This document shows, piece after piece, positions 28,975 through 42,859 of a DNA stretch of 64,000 bases. The stretch's first letter is position 1; every line of letters starts with the position of its first letter. The notes under the pieces were generated by a model. That model was not told the origin of the DNA. It saw only the letters and a list, made by a program, of their open reading frames with translations, and did no database searches. Location of the stretch: positions 992,001-1,056,000 of the forward strand of contig NZ_CP132913.1 of NCBI RefSeq assembly GCF_036327475.1, read 5' to 3'. The position numbers were made by a program, and so were the translations under genes. Origin of the DNA: G036327475 sp036327475 (lineage in GTDB: Bacteria > Pseudomonadota > Gammaproteobacteria > Enterobacterales > Enterobacteriaceae).

Positions 28975-31761
28975 TTAGTGAGCTTGGTCCCAGTTTTCAC
29001 CGACCCCCACATCTACCTGTAACGGCACATCCAGCGTAAAACACCCCTCCATCAACGTCTTAATCCGCGCTTTAGAGCTCTCTACCGCATCCCTTTTCAC
29101 CTCAAACACCAACTCATCATGAACCTGCATAATCATGCGAACCGGCGGCGCCTCCTGCTGCAACCAGCTATCAATCGCAATCATCGCCCGTTTGATGATA
29201 TCGGCGGCGGTGCCCTGCATAGGTGCATTAATGGCCGCGCGCTCCGCACCTTTCTTACGCACGCCGTTGCGCGAGTGAATATCCGGCAAATAAAGTCGTC
29301 GCCCATCCAGGGTGGCAACATAACCCCGATCGGTCGCCTGCCTGCGAATGCGTTCCATATAGTCCCAAACGCCGGGGTATCGCTCGAAATAAAGATTCAT
29401 ATATTTCTGTGCTTTCGAGCGCGGCACTGACAACTGGCGTGCCAGACCAAAGGCGCTCATGCCGTAAATCAGACCAAAGTTGATAGCCTTGGCGCTGCGG
29501 CGTTGATCCTGTGTCACCTCCTCCAGCGGCAACCCGAAGACCTCGGCGGCAGTGACGCGGTGAATATCCTTGCCGACGGCAAAGGCGTTCAGCAATCCTG
29601 GATCGCGCGCGAGATGCGCCATAAGGCGCAGTTCAATCTGCGAATAGTCCGCCGCCACAATAAACGCATCCGGAGGCGCGATAAACGCCTGGCGTATGCG
29701 CCGTCCCTCATCATTACGCACCGGAATATTTTGCAGGTTCGGATCGCTAGAGGATAGTCGTCCGGTAGCGGTAATGGCCTGATGATAGGAGGTATGCACA
29801 CGTTTCGATACCGGGTTGATCATCTGCGGTAGTTTATCGGTATAGGTGGATTTAAGCTTGGCCAGGCCGCGGTATTCCAAAATCAACCTCGGCAGCGGAT
29901 AATCTAGCGCCAGCTCCGCCAGCACCTCTTCATTGGTGGAGGGGGCACCGCCTGGCGTTTTTTTCAGCACAGGCAGTTTCTGTTTATCGTATAAAATCAT
30001 CTGCAGCTGTTTGGTAGAGGAAAGATTGAACGGTTTTTCAGCCAGTTGATGTGCTTCCCGCTCCAGCGTTTCCAGACGTTTAGCTAACTCCACCGAGTGC
30101 GCGGCGAGAATGTTTTTGTCAATCAGCACGCCGGTGCGCTCAATACGCGATAGAACAGGCACCAGCGGCATTTCAATTTCCTGAAAAACCTTTTGCAGCT
30201 CCGGCACTTGCTTAATGCGCGGCCACAGCGTCTGATGCAAACGCAGCGTTATATCGGCGTCTTCGGCGGCATAGGGGGCGGCCTGTTCCAAAGCGATCTG
30301 GTTAAACGTCAACTGATTGCACCCTTTACCCGCGATCTCCTCAAAGCTCACGGTGATGTGTTGTAAAAAACGATCCACCAGGCTGCTCATATCGTGGCGG
30401 CCAGCGACGCTGTCCAGCACGTAGGATTCCAGCATAGTATCGAATGCGATTCCGGCCAACTCAATGTCATATCGTTTTAATACCCCGCGATCGAATTTGA
30501 GGTTCTGGCCGATTTTGCCGATACTGGCATCTTCCAGCACTGGTTTCAACAATGCCAGCACTGCCGCGCGATCAAGCTGGTTCGGCGCATCCAGATAGTT
30601 ATGCCCCATCGGCAGATAGGCGGCTTCACCCGGCTTCACGGCAAAGGACAGCCCTACCAAATTGGCGGTCAGCGTATCCAGCCCATCGGTTTCGGTATCG
30701 AAGGCGAACAGGCCGGCGCAACGAATAGCGGTAATCCACTGCTCAAGCGTCGTCATGTCATAAATGATTTGATAACCGTCTTTTATCCGTGCCTCAGTTG
30801 GCATCTCCGCTGCGGCCTGGCGAGGCGCGGTAAAGGGCGAAGGCGGCGCGACGGTGCTCTTGCGGCCCTGTAGACGCTTACCCGTTTCTAGGTCGCTCAG
30901 CCAATGTTTGAATTCATAACGCTGAAACAACAGCATCAGCGCTTCGGTCTCGGGCTCTTTAACTGTTAGCTGGTCATAGGGTAAATCCAGCGCCACATCG
31001 GTTTTAATCGTCGCCAACTGGTAGGAGAGGAAAGCCATCTCTCGGTGCTGCTCGAGTTTGGCGGCCATGGTTTTGGCGCCGCGGAAGCTCAAGGTGCTGA
31101 TGCTATCAAGCTGTTGATACAGGGTTTCCAGCCCCCCTACCCTCTGCAATAGTGCCTGCGCGATTTTTGCCCCCACTCCCGGCACGCCTGGAATATTATC
31201 CGAACTATCGCCCATCAGTGCCAGATAGTCTGTAATAAGCTTGGGCGGCACGCCGAATTTCAATTGTACCTCTTGCGGACCAAGGATGGTGCTCGACATG
31301 GTATTGATCAGGGTGATTTTGGACGATACCAGCTGCGCCATATCTTTATCACCAGTGCTTATCAACACGTCGCGGCCGTCGCGCGCCGCCGCCAGCGCCA
31401 GCGTACCGATAACATCATCGGCCTCGACGCCACTGATAGCCAGTAGCGGCAGCCCCATCGCCTTGACCATCTCACGCAGCGGCGCTATCTGGCCGCGCAG
31501 AGCGTCTGGCATGGGCGGCCTGTGGGATTTGTAATGCTCAAACAATTCATCGCGAAAGGTTTTGCCCTTGGCATCAAACACCACCGCCACATGGCTTGGT
31601 CGGTATTGCACCAGCAGGCTTTTAAGCATATTCAATACGCCGTACATCGCCCCCGTGGCTTCCCCCCCACTGTTGGTCAGCGGCGGGAAAGCATGATAGG
31701 CGCGGTAAAGGTAAGAAGAACCATCCACTAGAATTAATGGGTTTTCTGCGATTTGAACCAT
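28975..31761 (-). CDS. polA: DNA polymerase I
   Basis: A 928-residue protein, the E. coli length. The N-terminal 5'-3' exonuclease (LILVDGSSYLYRAYHAFPPL; GDKDMAQLV; LMGDSSDNIPGVPGVG) removes RNA primers. The 3'-5' proofreading domain keeps FAFDTETDGL and the final exonuclease motif YAAEDADITL. Polymerase motif A DYSQIELR, motif B RRSAKAINFGLIYG and motif C VHDELVFEV are intact. The open frame continues 16 codons upstream, but homology and length put the start at MVQIAENPLIL (31761). The neighbours yihG and yihF, between polA and dsbA in E. coli, are deleted. Confidence 0.97.
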   Translation of the reverse strand: MVQIAENPLILVDGSSYLYRAYHAFPPLTNSGGEATGAMYGVLNMLKSLLVQYRPSHVAVVFDAKGKTFRDELFEHYKSHRPPMPDALRGQIAPLREMVKAMGLPLLAISGVEADDVIGTLALAAARDGRDVLISTGDKDMAQLVSSKITLINTMSSTILGPQEVQLKFGVPPKLITDYLALMGDSSDNIPGVPGVGAKIAQALLQRVGGLETLYQQLDSISTLSFRGAKTMAAKLEQHREMAFLSYQLATIKTDVALDLPYDQLTVKEPETEALMLLFQRYEFKHWLSDLETGKRLQGRKSTVAPPSPFTAPRQAAAEMPTEARIKDGYQIIYDMTTLEQWITAIRCAGLFAFDTETDGLDTLTANLVGLSFAVKPGEAAYLPMGHNYLDAPNQLDRAAVLALLKPVLEDASIGKIGQNLKFDRGVLKRYDIELAGIAFDTMLESYVLDSVAGRHDMSSLVDRFLQHITVSFEEIAGKGCNQLTFNQIALEQAAPYAAEDADITLRLHQTLWPRIKQVPELQKVFQEIEMPLVPVLSRIERTGVLIDKNILAAHSVELAKRLETLEREAHQLAEKPFNLSSTKQLQMILYDKQKLPVLKKTPGGAPSTNEEVLAELALDYPLPRLILEYRGLAKLKSTYTDKLPQMINPVSKRVHTSYHQAITATGRLSSSDPNLQNIPVRNDEGRRIRQAFIAPPDAFIVAADYSQIELRLMAHLARDPGLLNAFAVGKDIHRVTAAEVFGLPLEEVTQDQRRSAKAINFGLIYGMSAFGLARQLSVPRSKAQKYMNLYFERYPGVWDYMERIRRQATDRGYVATLDGRRLYLPDIHSRNGVRKKGAERAAINAPMQGTAADIIKRAMIAIDSWLQQEAPPVRMIMQVHDELVFEVKRDAVESSKARIKTLMEGCFTLDVPLQVDVGVGENWDQAH

Positions 31762-31903
31762 GGTGTATTCGTTCTTTTTAGTCAGCAAACACAAGGAGTA
31801 GCATGTCATAGCCGGCAGACGGAGATGATGATTAGTATAGCATAAGTATTAAATACCGTGTAAGGAAAATACCGGGAATGCGGCGAGATCCATAGGATCA
31901 TAT

Positions 31904-31912
31904 TGTGGATAA
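31904..31912 (-). promoter_or_regulatory. DnaA box upstream of polA
   Basis: TGTGGATAA on the plus strand is the perfect reverse complement of the strong DnaA box TTATCCACA. It lies about 140 bases upstream of polA. DnaA has been reported to stimulate polA expression in E. coli, so a regulatory role is plausible. Confidence 0.7.
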
Positions 31913-32041
31913 CTTTGTGAGTAAAATTATAGTTTTTATTAACAGTCGCGATATTTGCGAAGCTTCTAAATAAAAAGTTTTATATCAATTTTTAACTCAT
32001 TAACCTGTCAATGGCAAAATTCATCACAAGGATATTACCAT

Positions 32042-32050
32042 TGTGGATAT
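32042..32050 (-). promoter_or_regulatory. Second DnaA-box-like sequence
   Basis: TGTGGATAT differs from the strong box by its last base (reverse complement ATATCCACA). It is about 138 bases from the first box, in the same orientation. Confidence 0.45.
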
Positions 32051-32172
32051 AAACCTGCCATGGCCCGTTGCGGATAAAGGAATTATCCTCTAATAGATTA
32101 AGGAGATACCACGATTTCTATTGACGTCAGAAAGGACAACGCCAGCGTTGTGTTTCCACCCGTAGGCGGATA

Positions 32173-32796
32173 TTACCCTTGACTAAGAAGAAATTTCACA
32201 ACATCGGCGAATTGTTTGGTGTAAGCGTCCATCGATGACATATCCAATCCGTCATTCTTCACCATATATTTACCATTGACGAACATTGCCGGTACACTGC
32301 GCAATTGTAAATCGGCGTCCGCTTTCTTCTGCTGCACGACTAAGGATTTCACCACAAAGCTGTTCCAGGCGAAATCATATTCCTCCTCGCTGACGCCCGC
32401 TTTAACGAAGAGCGCGCGAACGTCATCCGGCGTTTGAATCACCTTCGTTTTCTGTAGGCCATCAAACAGTAGCGGGCTGACTTTATCTTCTACTCCAAGC
32501 GCCATGGCTACCGCCCAGGCCTGGGTGAGCTGTTTACCCATCGGCCCCAAGAAGTCCACGTGATATTTGGTCATTTTAGTTCCTGCCGGCAGCGCTTTGT
32601 TTACCTTACTAGAAATGTGATAGACTTGCTCGAATTGATAACAGTGCGGGCAATAAAACGAGAAAAACTCTAGCACCTGGTGTTTACTGGTTACCGGCTT
32701 GTCGAGCTGGACATATTGTTGACCTTTAGTAAACGATGCGGCCGAGGCACTGAATGCCAACGCGGCGCCCATCAACGCAAACCATATTTTTTTCAT
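32173..32796 (-). CDS. dsbA: Thiol:disulfide interchange protein DsbA
   Basis: A 207-residue periplasmic oxidase (E. coli 208). It has a signal peptide (MKKIWFALMGAALAFSASA), the active-site motif CPHC within FFSFYCPHCYQFEQ and the cis-proline loop RSVPAMFVNGKY. It introduces disulfides into exported proteins. The open frame begins nine codons earlier, but the signal peptide sets the start at 32796. The gene upstream in enterics, srkA, is a pseudogene, so dsbA must be transcribed from inside that relic or from a new promoter. Confidence 0.96.
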   Translation of the reverse strand: MKKIWFALMGAALAFSASAASFTKGQQYVQLDKPVTSKHQVLEFFSFYCPHCYQFEQVYHISSKVNKALPAGTKMTKYHVDFLGPMGKQLTQAWAVAMALGVEDKVSPLLFDGLQKTKVIQTPDDVRALFVKAGVSEEEYDFAWNSFVVKSLVVQQKKADADLQLRSVPAMFVNGKYMVKNDGLDMSSMDAYTKQFADVVKFLLSQG

Positions 32797-32849
32797 AGAC
32801 AGCCTATCTCCAAAATGAATCATTTAGGCGTAAAAGCAATCAATAGACC

Positions 32850-33600
32850 GGCATCAACTGCAGAGAAGGTTGTCGCAGGACTGTTCGATGAATAGCACAG
32901 TTGATTGCAACCAAAATTCCGTCTCAACCATACGGGAAATTATGCTGAGAAACCGAATCGCTCCAGCGACGACTAACACAGACTAGATAATGGATCATCT
33001 GCATTACGGCTCAATAAGCGTCGGCTACCGATAAATCTATAAATTCAGCATAAGCGTCCAACAACAGCGACAATTAATACAGTCTGTCGTGAAGATCGCC
33101 GTTAATAAGCAGCATCTAGAGATCTTGGACAGATGGGCCTTACGGGCATCGTTGAGATCAACCAATGTCTGGTGGTCGCGCCACAAGATGTTGCACCTAC
33201 GCTATGAGCTAGTCGCATGCCTGTAAAAATATCGCTTATCGCTTTCTGTCGGCCAGAGGTGGGGGTACTGTTTTCCAGCTTGCGGCGCAGCAACGTCAGA
33301 TATTCTTTCAGTCCCATGGTCGGGTGTGCGCTAAAATAGCGGCTGCCGTTGTATCGATGAATACGGTCAAGAAACACCCTACTGGTCTTCGTTATCCTGC
33401 TCAAAAGCCCACCCACCAACACTGGTGAACAGGAGGCAATAGTAGCCAAGATGTTGTGCAGTGTTATATTATTAATGACCAGCGGCGCTACATCCACGAC
33501 CAGTATTTCGGCCTCCGCAAGCTCTTGCACCAACTGGTGCTCTTCTAAAATTTGCTCGCCAGTGTTCGGTGCGGTAGAATTTCACCGTATAACCGCTTTC
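32850..33600 (-). pseudogene. srkA: Stress-response kinase SrkA (RdoA/YihE), pseudogene
   Basis: Minus-strand pieces follow E. coli SrkA in order: QILEEHQLVQELAEAEI, DRIHRYNGSRYFSAHPTMGL then KEYLTLLRRKLENST, CNILWRDHQTLVDLNDARKA (catalytic and metal-binding loop), MLLINGDLHDRLY, LLLDAYAEFIDL, AVMQMIHYL, RRWSD, FWLQSTVLFIEQ. Stops and frameshifts occur between them, and the N-terminal nucleotide-binding part is lost. This Cpx-regulated kinase is normally co-transcribed with dsbA. Confidence 0.9.
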
Positions 33601-33644
33601 TCTCTTCGTTCTGTGCTCATCACCCACTGCTTAGCCAAGCTTGC

Positions 33645-33848
33645 TCTTTGATAATACCGCAGGCGCGCAAAATGGCCGTTTTAAACCCTTCTTCATAATC
33701 TTTTGCTAGCCCGGGAATTGCATCCGTTTTATCGCTGCCACGCATTTTCAAATGATAGATCAGAATATCATCGGTTAGGCCGCTCAAATCGTCCTACACA
33801 GGCGAGACGTAACAGCGCCACTAATTCATTAACGCAATGGCATTTCAT
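33645..33848 (-). pseudogene. yihD: YihD, pseudogene
   Basis: The minus strand starts MKCHCVNELVALLR (E. coli MKCKRLNEVIELLQ), then loses about 25 codons. In another frame it continues LTDDILIYHLKMRGSDKTDA and IPGLAKDYEEGFKTAILRAC, GIIKE, matching the C-terminal half of this 89-residue protein of unknown function. The internal deletion and frameshift make it non-functional. Confidence 0.9.
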
Positions 33849-33959
33849 GATGCCTTCCTTAGTGAACGTCTAACAGTACTGTAGCAAGATTCGCGAACGA
33901 GGATAAACAGCATTATCCTACATTCGCTAATATATTGTGGCGGTGAAGATAAAGGCCTG

Positions 33960-34140
33960 CTGCAAATCAATCATAAGCCATTATGCCGTCGCGCTTTGAC
34001 GCCAGCGCTAGAGGCGTTTCTACACTACGGAGGGGCCGTTCAGGCCTTATTCACGCTCTCGGCACAGCGAGTGGTTTTAACACTTCCCGGTACGAATCTC
34101 AATACACTGAAGGATCTTAACCTGTGGTCACATGGGTAAT
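33960..34140 (+). pseudogene. mobA: MobA, C-terminal remnant
   Basis: A plus-strand frame reads KPLCRRALTPALEAFLHYGG and ends LPGTNLNTLKDLNLW, resembling the C-terminal end of molybdenum cofactor guanylyltransferase, where 'FVNVNTPEELARW' is typical. The N-terminal nucleotide-binding domain is absent. Its position between yihD and mobB supports the call. Confidence 0.65.
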
Positions 34141-34490
34141 TGCCATGACCATGCCCCTCCATCGCTGGGCCATCGCGCCTATAGTGGTATCGGTAGTTAT
34201 ACGCTATGGAGGGCCGGCGCGCAGCAGACGATGGTGGCCAGTGCGGAGCGCTGGGCGCCGATGACTGAAAACGTACCGGCGTAGATGCCTTCTCTAGTCT
34301 GGTTAGCCAATCAGATGGATCCGTTGCTGCACGATGTGATCTTGGTAAAAGGCTTCAAGAATGAGCCGGTCAGTAAATATGTTCCTCGAACGGCATATCA
34401 TTGCGGTCACCAGCAATATGGCATTGGACTGTACGCTTCTGCAGCTAGATATTAATCAGCTTATCGGATCGCCCCTTTTATCATGACCTG
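34141..34490 (+). pseudogene. mobB: MobB, pseudogene
   Basis: Pieces match E. coli MobB, the GTP-binding partner of MobA: SYTLWRAGAQQTMVASAERW then APMTENVPA (E. coli SYELRKAGAAQTIVASQQRWALMTET, in pieces), LVWLANQMDPLLHDVILVKG, FKNEP, and in a shifted frame LERHIIAVTSNMALD and LLQLDINQ. The P-loop region is lost. With mobA also lost, MGD-cofactor synthesis from this locus is gone, which fits the decay of the ydeP-like molybdoenzyme. Confidence 0.9.
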
Positions 34491-34620
34491 TTCAGGGCGA
34501 ACGTAAGCTTGTCGTCACTGGGGGCGCTTGTGAATCAATTATTGCCACTGAGCTCACTCATCGGGAATATAGCCCTGCCTTCCCGGCCTTGACTGTGGCA
34601 ACGTTTGCTTCTTTGACAAG

Positions 34621-34650
34621 AAAAGCCCTCTGCGTGAGCGGAGGGCTTTT
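34621..34650 (-). terminator. Intrinsic terminator of the rRNA operon
   Basis: AAAAGCCCTC and GAGGGCTTTT are perfect inverted arms around a 10-base loop, immediately after the 5S gene in the minus-strand direction. The T-run follows the stem. Confidence 0.9.
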
Positions 34651-34657
34651 AAAATGG

Positions 34658-34778
34658 ATACCTGGCAGTTTCCTACTCTCGCATGGGGAAAACCCCACAC
34701 TACCATCGGCGCTACGGCGTTTCACTTCTGAGTTCGGCATGGGGTCAGGTGGGACCACCGCGCTAGTGTCGCCAGGCA
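34658..34778 (-). rRNA. rrf: 5S ribosomal RNA
   Basis: About 120 nt matching E. coli 5S rRNA nearly throughout, starting TGCCTGGCG and including CCCACCTGACCCCATGCCGA. It is the distal gene of the operon. Confidence 0.97.
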
Positions 34779-34998
34779 AATTCGTTGTCTGCACCGCTTT
34801 CGCCGTACGGAGGGCTCCGGGCTCTGGCTACCCAACCCTCACTTACGTGATCATCGGGCGTTATCCGGAACATCACTGATGGTGTCTCGTGTCTTGTCTC
34901 TTAGCACATGAGCGACCACATTTTGCCTGCATTTGCTGCAGGTGTTGGTGGTATTACCTGCACTTTTGTGGCTCGCTCTCAAACAGCTCAGGTGTTGT

Positions 34999-37907
<2,909 letters not shown>

Positions 37908-38265
37908 TCACAACCCTGAGCTGTCTGCATTTGGTTCGACGGTCTGCCACGACTTCCGGGCTTTCAGTCACTTGCGTCGTCTCGCTTGAGTCTCACCATA
38001 CAGGCGAGACTCGGCACAGTCTGTGAGGACCGGGCTGAAACGACAGCGCCTATCGCACGACAGTGATAACGTTAAGCGTTATCTCAGGTTTGCTTACTTC
38101 GTTTGAGAGACTCACATGCTGAGCTTGCACTTCAGCATGTGTTTCAAATTTTCAGCTTATTCCGGATTGTTAAAGAGCACGATATTTCAGAGCGCGTTTA
38201 TCAAACGCGCTCTGAAACAAATCAACGACAGAAAAATCGCTCATCCCACAAATACATTCCATGAA

Positions 38266-38341
38266 TGGTGGAGCTAAGCGGGATCGAACCGCTGACCTCC
38301 TGCGTGCAAAGCAGGCGCTCTCCCAATTGAGCTATAGCCCC
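38266..38341 (-). tRNA. alaT: tRNA-Ala (TGC anticodon)
   Basis: 76 nt with GGGGCTATAGCTCAATTGGG at the 5' end, TGC anticodon in the context CTTTGCAC, and an encoded CCA. One acceptor/T-stem region base pair differs from E. coli. It lies in the 16S-23S spacer. Confidence 0.96.
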
Positions 38342-38514
38342 AAGTCGTTCATCTTGCATATGCCTGGTCTACCTGCATGCCAGGTAATGCTTCGTTCACC
38401 ACAGTCAATAAACAGGGCGACAGCCAATCTTCTTTTCACCGCATGCTGAACACAGCCTGACACGTTTGCCTGACAACAACACGCTGCGGTCTCATTCATC
38501 GGGATAAGTGTAAC

Positions 38515-38591
<77 letters not shown>

Positions 38592-38662
38592 ATAGGAGGT
38601 TTCTTGCTCGTGGTAGTTATCAGACAATCTGTGTGGGCACGTCACTTAACGTATCGTTTAGG

Positions 38663-40203
<1,541 letters not shown>

Positions 40204-40324
40204 AAAAGCTTGATGCTCAAAGAATTAAAACTGGTATTCCTATGAATATTCGTTGTTCACTCTTCAAGACTTGATATTTCGTGTATCGATACTGTCTTAT
40301 GAGTGCCCACACAGATTGTCTGAT

Positions 40325-40340
40325 AAATTGTTAAAGAGCG
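40325..40340 (-). promoter_or_regulatory. rRNA leader boxA antitermination site
   Basis: On the minus strand GCTCTTTAACAATTTA matches the enteric rrn boxA (TGCTCTTTAACA), to which NusB-S10 binds to prevent premature termination. It lies in the 16S leader. Confidence 0.85.
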
Positions 40341-40379
40341 TGTCCGGGAGGGTAATTCCTCTACCGGTACAAGTGGCGT

Positions 40380-40407
40380 ATACTACGCTTTTCCGCTGCA
40401 GAGTCAA
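40380..40407 (-). promoter_or_regulatory. rRNA operon promoter P2
   Basis: Minus strand TTGACT, a 16-base spacer and TAGTAT, in the context TTGACTCTGCAGCGGAAAAG. This is almost the E. coli rrn P2 sequence (TTGACTCTGTAGCGGGAAGG). Confidence 0.9.
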
Positions 40408-40488
40408 GCTTTTATTTAACCTTCGTGGACCGCTTGCCTCTGGCTGAGCCGGTAAGTCGCAACGACTGCTCCCGGTCAGTGGAGGCGC

Positions 40489-40516
40489 ATTATAGGACCT
40501 TCACGACCGGTGACAA
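40489..40516 (-). promoter_or_regulatory. rRNA operon promoter P1
   Basis: Minus strand TTGTCA, a 16-base spacer and TATAAT, followed by GCGCCTCCACTG, the standard growth-regulated rrn P1 core. The upstream A+T element and Fis sites should extend to about 40600, where the purD relic already begins. Confidence 0.9.
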
Positions 40517-40579
40517 GCGCTATTTTCGCCGAATGGCGCCTTACACAAATATGTTGCGCCCGACACGCCGGCACCGTGC

Positions 40580-41375
40580 CGGAACCAACATTGTAAAAGT
40601 AGACATCGCCGCGACAGATATTCCGGCACTGAACTATGTGCGTCAGCGGGCCGCGCCGATCGTTATCAAAGCGGATGGTTTGGCTATGGGCACAGTTGTC
40701 GCCATAATGCTAGTGGACGCAAAATACGCTGTGAACGATATGCTGGCCGACAACGCTTTGGCGATGTGAGGTACCGTATTGTCATTGAAGAATTTCTCGA
40801 CGGGTAAAGACCAGCTTTATTGTTATGGTAGACGGTGAGCATATGCCGCCAATGGCTATCAGCCAGGATCATAAACACGTAGGAGATGGGGCCAGAATAC
40901 CGGCGGTGTGGCGCTTATTCACCGGCGCCGGTCGTGACCGTGAGGTCTGAAATGGATGGCGACAAAGGGGGATGTCTATGCCGGTTTTCAGCCTGATGAT
41001 AAGCCATGATGGCCAGCCGAAAGTCATTGAGTTTAACTACCGCTGGCGATCCGGAAACCCAACCTATTATGTTGCGCATGCGATCCGACCTAGTCGCCTA
41101 CTGCTTGGTGGCCACCGAAGGAGGTTTGGACGAGGAAACCTCCAAGTAGGATGAACGGCCGGCGCTGAGCGTGGTATTGTCGGCAGGAGGTTATCTCGGC
41201 GACTATCGTACCGAGGATGAAATCAGCGGTCTACCGACAGACGAGGTGGAAGGGGAAAATCTTTCATGCACCTGCCTACATCAGGGTAAGGTGTTGAGCA
41301 AGGGAGGCCGCGTGGAGGCGACCGTCGCCGACGCGCAGCGCCTGGCTGATTTCCAGCACACGGCGGATCTCGAAT
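40580..41375 (+). pseudogene. purD: Phosphoribosylamine-glycine ligase PurD, pseudogene
   Basis: Matches PurD from about residue 115 to the C-terminal region: IPALNYVRQRAAPIVIKADG, RIVIEEFLDG, VMVDGEH, SQDHKHVGDGA, GQPKVIEFNYRW, DPETQPIMLRMRSDLV in a shifted frame, AGGYLGDYRTEDEISGLP. The N-terminal domain is missing and frameshifts are frequent. PurD makes GAR, the second step of IMP synthesis. purH, its usual operon partner, is absent from the locus. Confidence 0.93.
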
Positions 41376-41700
41376 GCACACAGCGTCCACACTCGCGCTG
41401 CATGAAACTCAGCTTACCATGCTGGTCAAAGCGTAGCTGTAATGTTTTAGGTTGTTCTCCGCTTTACTGTCGGTAGATCTGACGCACCTCGTCCCGTTGA
41501 TGTTCATAACGAGTCACGCCGCTGACGCGGCGTGATAGGGGCTGTAGACATTTTCAATCGTTATACGCTCGCTGGCGGTATCGTCTTCACTCCAAAGACG
41601 AACGGCGCTGCGATCGGCGATACAAGCGGTAAAATAAATACGCGCGGAGGTCATGGAAGCCGCATGCCGTCAGCATCAGAGCCATAAGCCCTATTCCACA
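41376..41700 (-). pseudogene. yjaH: YjaH (DUF1481 lipoprotein), pseudogene
   Basis: The minus strand gives ACIADRSAVRLWSEDDTASE and ITIENVYSPYHA, resembling E. coli YjaH (SASGYIADNSVLRMWRQDE, IVTVYSPLHGSG), then VMNINGTRCVRS-like sequence in place of QGRLRQIHRTR. Stops interrupt it. The lipoprotein signal region is not preserved. It sits directly downstream of hupA, as in E. coli. Confidence 0.7.
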
Positions 41701-41762
41701 AAGCCGTACAGACAAAAGGGCATGAGTGCCCCCTGCTTATTGTATTCACCTGAACACTGCGT

Positions 41763-42035
41763 TTATTTGACCGCGTCTTTCAGTGCCTTACCAGAAACAA
41801 AGGCAGGTACGTTGGCAGCTGCGATTTTGATTTCTTTGCCAGTCTGTGGATTGCGGCCAGTACGTTCGCTACGATGATTAATTTTGAAAGTGCCGAAACC
41901 AACCAATTGTACTGCATCACCCTCTTTAAGAGACTCGGTAATTGCTGCCAAAGTGGATTCCAACGCAGACTTCGCTTGTGCCTTAGAAAGATCAGCTTTA
42001 TCAGCAATTACATCAATCAATTGAGTCTTGTTCAT
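41763..42035 (-). CDS. hupA: DNA-binding protein HU-alpha
   Basis: A 90-residue protein almost identical to E. coli HU-alpha. It starts MNKTQLIDVIADKADLSKAQ and has the DNA-embracing beta arm with GRNPQTGKEIKIAAANVPAF. HU bends DNA and organises the nucleoid as a dimer. It is intact between two pseudogenes. Confidence 0.98.
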   Translation of the reverse strand: MNKTQLIDVIADKADLSKAQAKSALESTLAAITESLKEGDAVQLVGFGTFKINHRSERTGRNPQTGKEIKIAAANVPAFVSGKALKDAVK

Positions 42036-42234
42036 ATATTATCCTTACAGTATGTTTATCGCTTGCTAAACATCAAGTGCGGCGGATATGCCGATTGATA
42101 GCACTCTCTTGCATACACGCACCTGTAGCCACTTTTCACGCCACAAATGTAGACCAGACAGGGTGCTAATGTGAAGCCTTATGGACCAACAAAACGGGTG
42201 TTAAATCACGTTTTTCTGCCTTATTGCTGCAAAT
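42036..42234. promoter_or_regulatory. hupA upstream region
   Basis: About 200 bases between hupA and the yjaG relic, presumably holding the hupA promoter. No specific site could be assigned with confidence. Confidence 0.4.
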
Positions 42235-42803
42235 TTATCCTAATATTGCTAATTCCAGCCTCGCGCAGATCAGCGCGTAATCCTTAATAAATCTAATGTC
42301 TCGTTCTTTGCTGGCCGTCAATAAACGGAAAATTTCCCATTTCATATCCCACTCCTGCTCAATGCCCGGCAATGCATTTAGTTCTTCTTCAGTCATCTTC
42401 CGTTCTGCTTGTGTCATTCCACTATCACCACACTACAAACAGATGTCTCCATTATGGTGACGGCATGCGCTAACGTTTCTCCACTTAGGCGAGAAGCGAA
42501 GAAGTTCACTTAAAGTGACATAGGCGTATATTGCGGGATAAACGCCGTAAAATTATAATCATTGGCGACCGGGATCACCTCCTCAAGTTTTTCAGCTGCA
42601 AATCGAAATTGACCTTAGCATCTTTTACTACCATCGTCTCCAAGACGAAAATGCGTCGTAAAATCGCCGCGCCGCAAAAGGCGGCTTGTAGACAAAATAG
42701 CTGATAGTTAGGATACATGCACTTTATAGAGGGAGGCCATAAACATGATATGTTGCCAGCTTTCCAGCTTTTCCAGACGCAAATGTATCGAGTTACGTAA
42801 CAT
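42235..42803 (-). pseudogene. yjaG: YjaG (DUF416), pseudogene
   Basis: Starts MLRNSIHLRLEKLESWQHIM (E. coli MLQNPIHLRLERLESWQHVT), then degenerates. It recovers as KLEEVIPVANDYNFTA, SRLSGETLAHAVTIMETSV and EMTQAERKMTEEELNALPGI, EQEWDMKWEIFRLL, matching the E. coli C-terminal half. At least three frameshifts and stops lie between. Confidence 0.92.
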
Positions 42804-42859
42804 TGGGTGTCCCATTACTCTTTATCTTGCGCGCAGTTTACCTGAAATTTGCGCCAGAC

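Larger units (their letters stand above)
31762..32172. promoter_or_regulatory. polA upstream region
   Basis: About 410 bases with no gene. It must hold the polA promoter and the dsbA 3' end. It is AT-rich around 31920-32050 and carries two DnaA-box-like sequences (listed separately) and two GATC sites near 31887 and 31897. A short dyad ACAACGCCAGCGTTGT near 32138 could help end dsbA transcription. No yihF or yihG peptide was found. Confidence 0.6.

Noticed and set aside
31762..31809. Longer polA start adding 16 residues
   Set aside because: The extra residues have no homology, and the internal start gives exactly the E. coli length and N terminus.
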